A DNA stretch of 25,674 nt from contig CAZBGV010000040.1 of the NCBI GenBank assembly GCA_964491485.1, forward strand, positions 1-25,674. Reading direction: 5' to 3'. The notes below the pieces were generated by a model. The model did not search any database, was not told the origin of the DNA, and worked only from the letters and a program-made list of their open reading frames with translations. The first letter of the stretch is position 1; each line of letters opens with the position of its first letter. The position numbers were made by a program, and so were the translations under genes. This document shows positions 24,899 through 25,674 of the stretch, piece after piece. The stretch comes from IDS-8 sp964491485. Lineage in GTDB: Bacteria > Pseudomonadota > Gammaproteobacteria > Steroidobacterales > Woeseiaceae.

Positions 24899-24914
24899 TG
24901 GCACGGAAGTTGCT
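24899..24914 (+). promoter_or_regulatory. Sigma-54 (RpoN) -24/-12 promoter of the PEP-CTERM gene
   Basis: TGGCACG (24899-24905), four bases, then TTGCT (24910-24914) matches the consensus TGGCACG-N4-TTGCW at all defined positions. Transcription would start near 24925, leaving a leader of about 63 nt before the ATG at 24988. PEP-CTERM genes in exosortase A organisms are known to be linked to RpoN with the PrsK/PrsR two-component pair, which fits. Confidence 0.88.
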
Positions 24915-24987
24915 GTCTGCATGCCGGAACAAAGAGTGCGCGGGCGGTCCGCCCGCGGCTCTCACCACCAGGCAAGGATTGAGGCAC

Positions 24988-25542
24988 ATGAGAACAAAGG
25001 GAATGCTCGGCGGGTTGATCGGCACCGCAGCGTTGCTGATTGGCAGCCAGGCCGGAGCCGTAATCATCACCAGCGGGTCTTTCGCGAACACCGACGTCGG
25101 GGATCTCGACGAGGTCATCGCGACTGCCGGTGTGCTCCGGGGCGCACAGGCCGAAACGGATTTCGTGAATGACAACATTCCGGGTGCGAATTTCACGAAA
25201 GACGATATGACCAAGGTGGGAGACGTGCCGTGGTACTACACCGATACGGATAACGTCATCGCGTTTTGGTTGCAGACGGGACCGGGCTACTACCTGGTCA
25301 AGAACTCGACCACTACGGTGCTGTTCCTGAACAACATCGAGTTCAATTGGGGCGTCATCAATTTCAGCGGCCTGGGCCTGTTCCCCAACGAGAAGGAGCC
25401 GAGCGTCCGTATCAGCCATATCTCCTCGTTTGGCGAGGGCACGCCGCCGCCGCCGACGAGCGTACCGGAGCCCGGCACGCTCGGGCTGCTCGGAATGGCG
25501 GCACTCGGTCTCGGACTGATTCGCCGCCGTCGTCACGGCTGA
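24988..25542 (+). CDS. PEP-CTERM sorting-domain secreted protein
   Basis: The 184-residue protein has a signal peptide (MRTKGMLGGLIGTAALLIGS, cleavage near Ala24) and a mature domain of about 125 residues without cysteine. A proline linker GTPPPPTS follows, then the sorting tail VPEP (159-162), the hydrophobic GTLGLLGMAALGLGLI and the basic end RRRRHG. This tail is the substrate signal for exosortase, which cleaves and likely transfers the protein at the membrane. The ATG at 24988 is preceded by AAGGATTGAGG; an earlier in-frame ATG at 24898 lies in the sigma-54 promoter itself and is rejected. Its function is unknown; such proteins are associated with the exopolysaccharide, flocs or biofilm. 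Confidence 0.93.
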   Translation: MRTKGMLGGLIGTAALLIGSQAGAVIITSGSFANTDVGDLDEVIATAGVLRGAQAETDFVNDNIPGANFTKDDMTKVGDVPWYYTDTDNVIAFWLQTGPGYYLVKNSTTTVLFLNNIEFNWGVINFSGLGLFPNEKEPSVRISHISSFGEGTPPPPTSVPEPGTLGLLGMAALGLGLIRRRRHG

Positions 25543-25566
25543 AGCGAATCCGCTGCGAGACCAACG

Positions 25567-25600
25567 AAACGGCCCGGCATTGCCGGGCCGTTTTCGTTTT
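25567..25600 (+). terminator. Strong rho-independent terminator after the PEP-CTERM gene
   Basis: AAACGGCCCGGC (25567-25578) pairs over 12 bp without mismatch with GCCGGGCCGTTT (25582-25593) around an ATT loop, followed by TCGTTTT. It begins 24 nt after the stop codon. The A-run on the other side could let it work in both directions. In 25601-25674, after it, I see no feature I can support. Confidence 0.92.
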
Positions 25601-25674
25601 ACGTTCGAACCGTCGGAGTAGTTGACGCTTGCCTGTGCGGTGCCGGGACCGGTCGCGCGCGACGCGCGCTCCTA

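Noticed and set aside
24898..24987. Earlier in-frame ATG of the PEP-CTERM gene at 24898
   Set aside because: It overlaps the -24 promoter element, would put about 30 extra residues before the signal peptide, and the later ATG has a ribosome site.
25601..25674. Possible C-terminus of a minus-strand gene entering from the right edge (24 open codons ending in TAA at 25599-25601)
   Set aside because: Too short and Arg-rich, no family pattern; cannot be told from chance.
1..25674. tRNA, rRNA, CRISPR array, insertion sequence or transposase
   Set aside because: I looked for repeated units, terminal inverted repeats, transposase motifs and tRNA-like arms and found none I could support by eye.

Overview
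This window looks like part of an extracellular-polysaccharide locus of the exosortase (PEP-CTERM/XrtA) type from a high-GC proteobacterium, most likely beta- or gammaproteobacterial. Three things support this: an acyl-CoA ligase and a PLP-dependent decarboxylase that resemble the 'exosortase A system-associated' families, a short secreted protein with a textbook PEP-CTERM tail, and a textbook sigma-54 promoter in front of that protein. The sequence is a draft assembly: a 100-N scaffold gap (4499-4598) interrupts one gene. The organism assignment is inference; no rRNA or housekeeping marker is present.

Layout. (1) 1-209, minus: N-terminus of a secreted glycoside-hydrolase-like protein cut by the window edge. 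(2) 498-11140, plus: a compact operon-like run of ten genes for making and handling an unusual sugar. It holds a GSA-type aminotransferase, a sugar C-methyltransferase, an NDP-sugar epimerase/dehydratase, a polysaccharide pyruvyltransferase, a GT2 glycosyltransferase, a Wzx-type flippase, an RmlC-like 3,5-epimerase, a DUF4910/DUF2172 protein, an RfbF-like cytidylyltransferase and a PIG-L/LmbE deacetylase. Many of these genes overlap by 4-16 nt. (3) 11310-12800, plus: a second Wzx flippase, convergent with a minus-strand glycosyltransferase (12852-13982). (4) 14285-17602, plus: asparagine-synthase-type amidotransferase, hexapeptide acyltransferase and SGNH-like hydrolase. (5) 23417 down to 17620, minus: XrtA-type acyl-CoA ligase, PLP decarboxylase, acyl carrier protein, a second AMP-forming ligase and a NadE-like ATP-pyrophosphatase. 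(6) 23616-24743, plus: an FAD oxidoreductase of the L-2-hydroxyglutarate dehydrogenase type. (7) 24753-25600, plus: the PEP-CTERM gene with a candidate enhancer dyad, an IHF consensus, a -24/-12 promoter and a strong intrinsic terminator.

How it may work together (inference). Regions 2-4 would build, decorate and export a branched, possibly pyruvylated and acylated polysaccharide. The two AMP-forming ligases, the carrier protein, the decarboxylase and the two N-transfer ATPases (AsnB and NadE-like) could supply an activated acyl or amino group. The PEP-CTERM protein would be a cargo sorted by an exosortase encoded outside the window. No exosortase, Wzy polymerase, initiating glycosyltransferase or CDP-glucose 4,6-dehydratase is visible here.

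Base composition is uneven. The XrtA-type genes and the oxidoreductase (about 20.6-24.7 kb) are visibly more GC-rich than the sugar genes of the left half, consistent with a conserved core next to a variable, exchangeable polysaccharide cassette.
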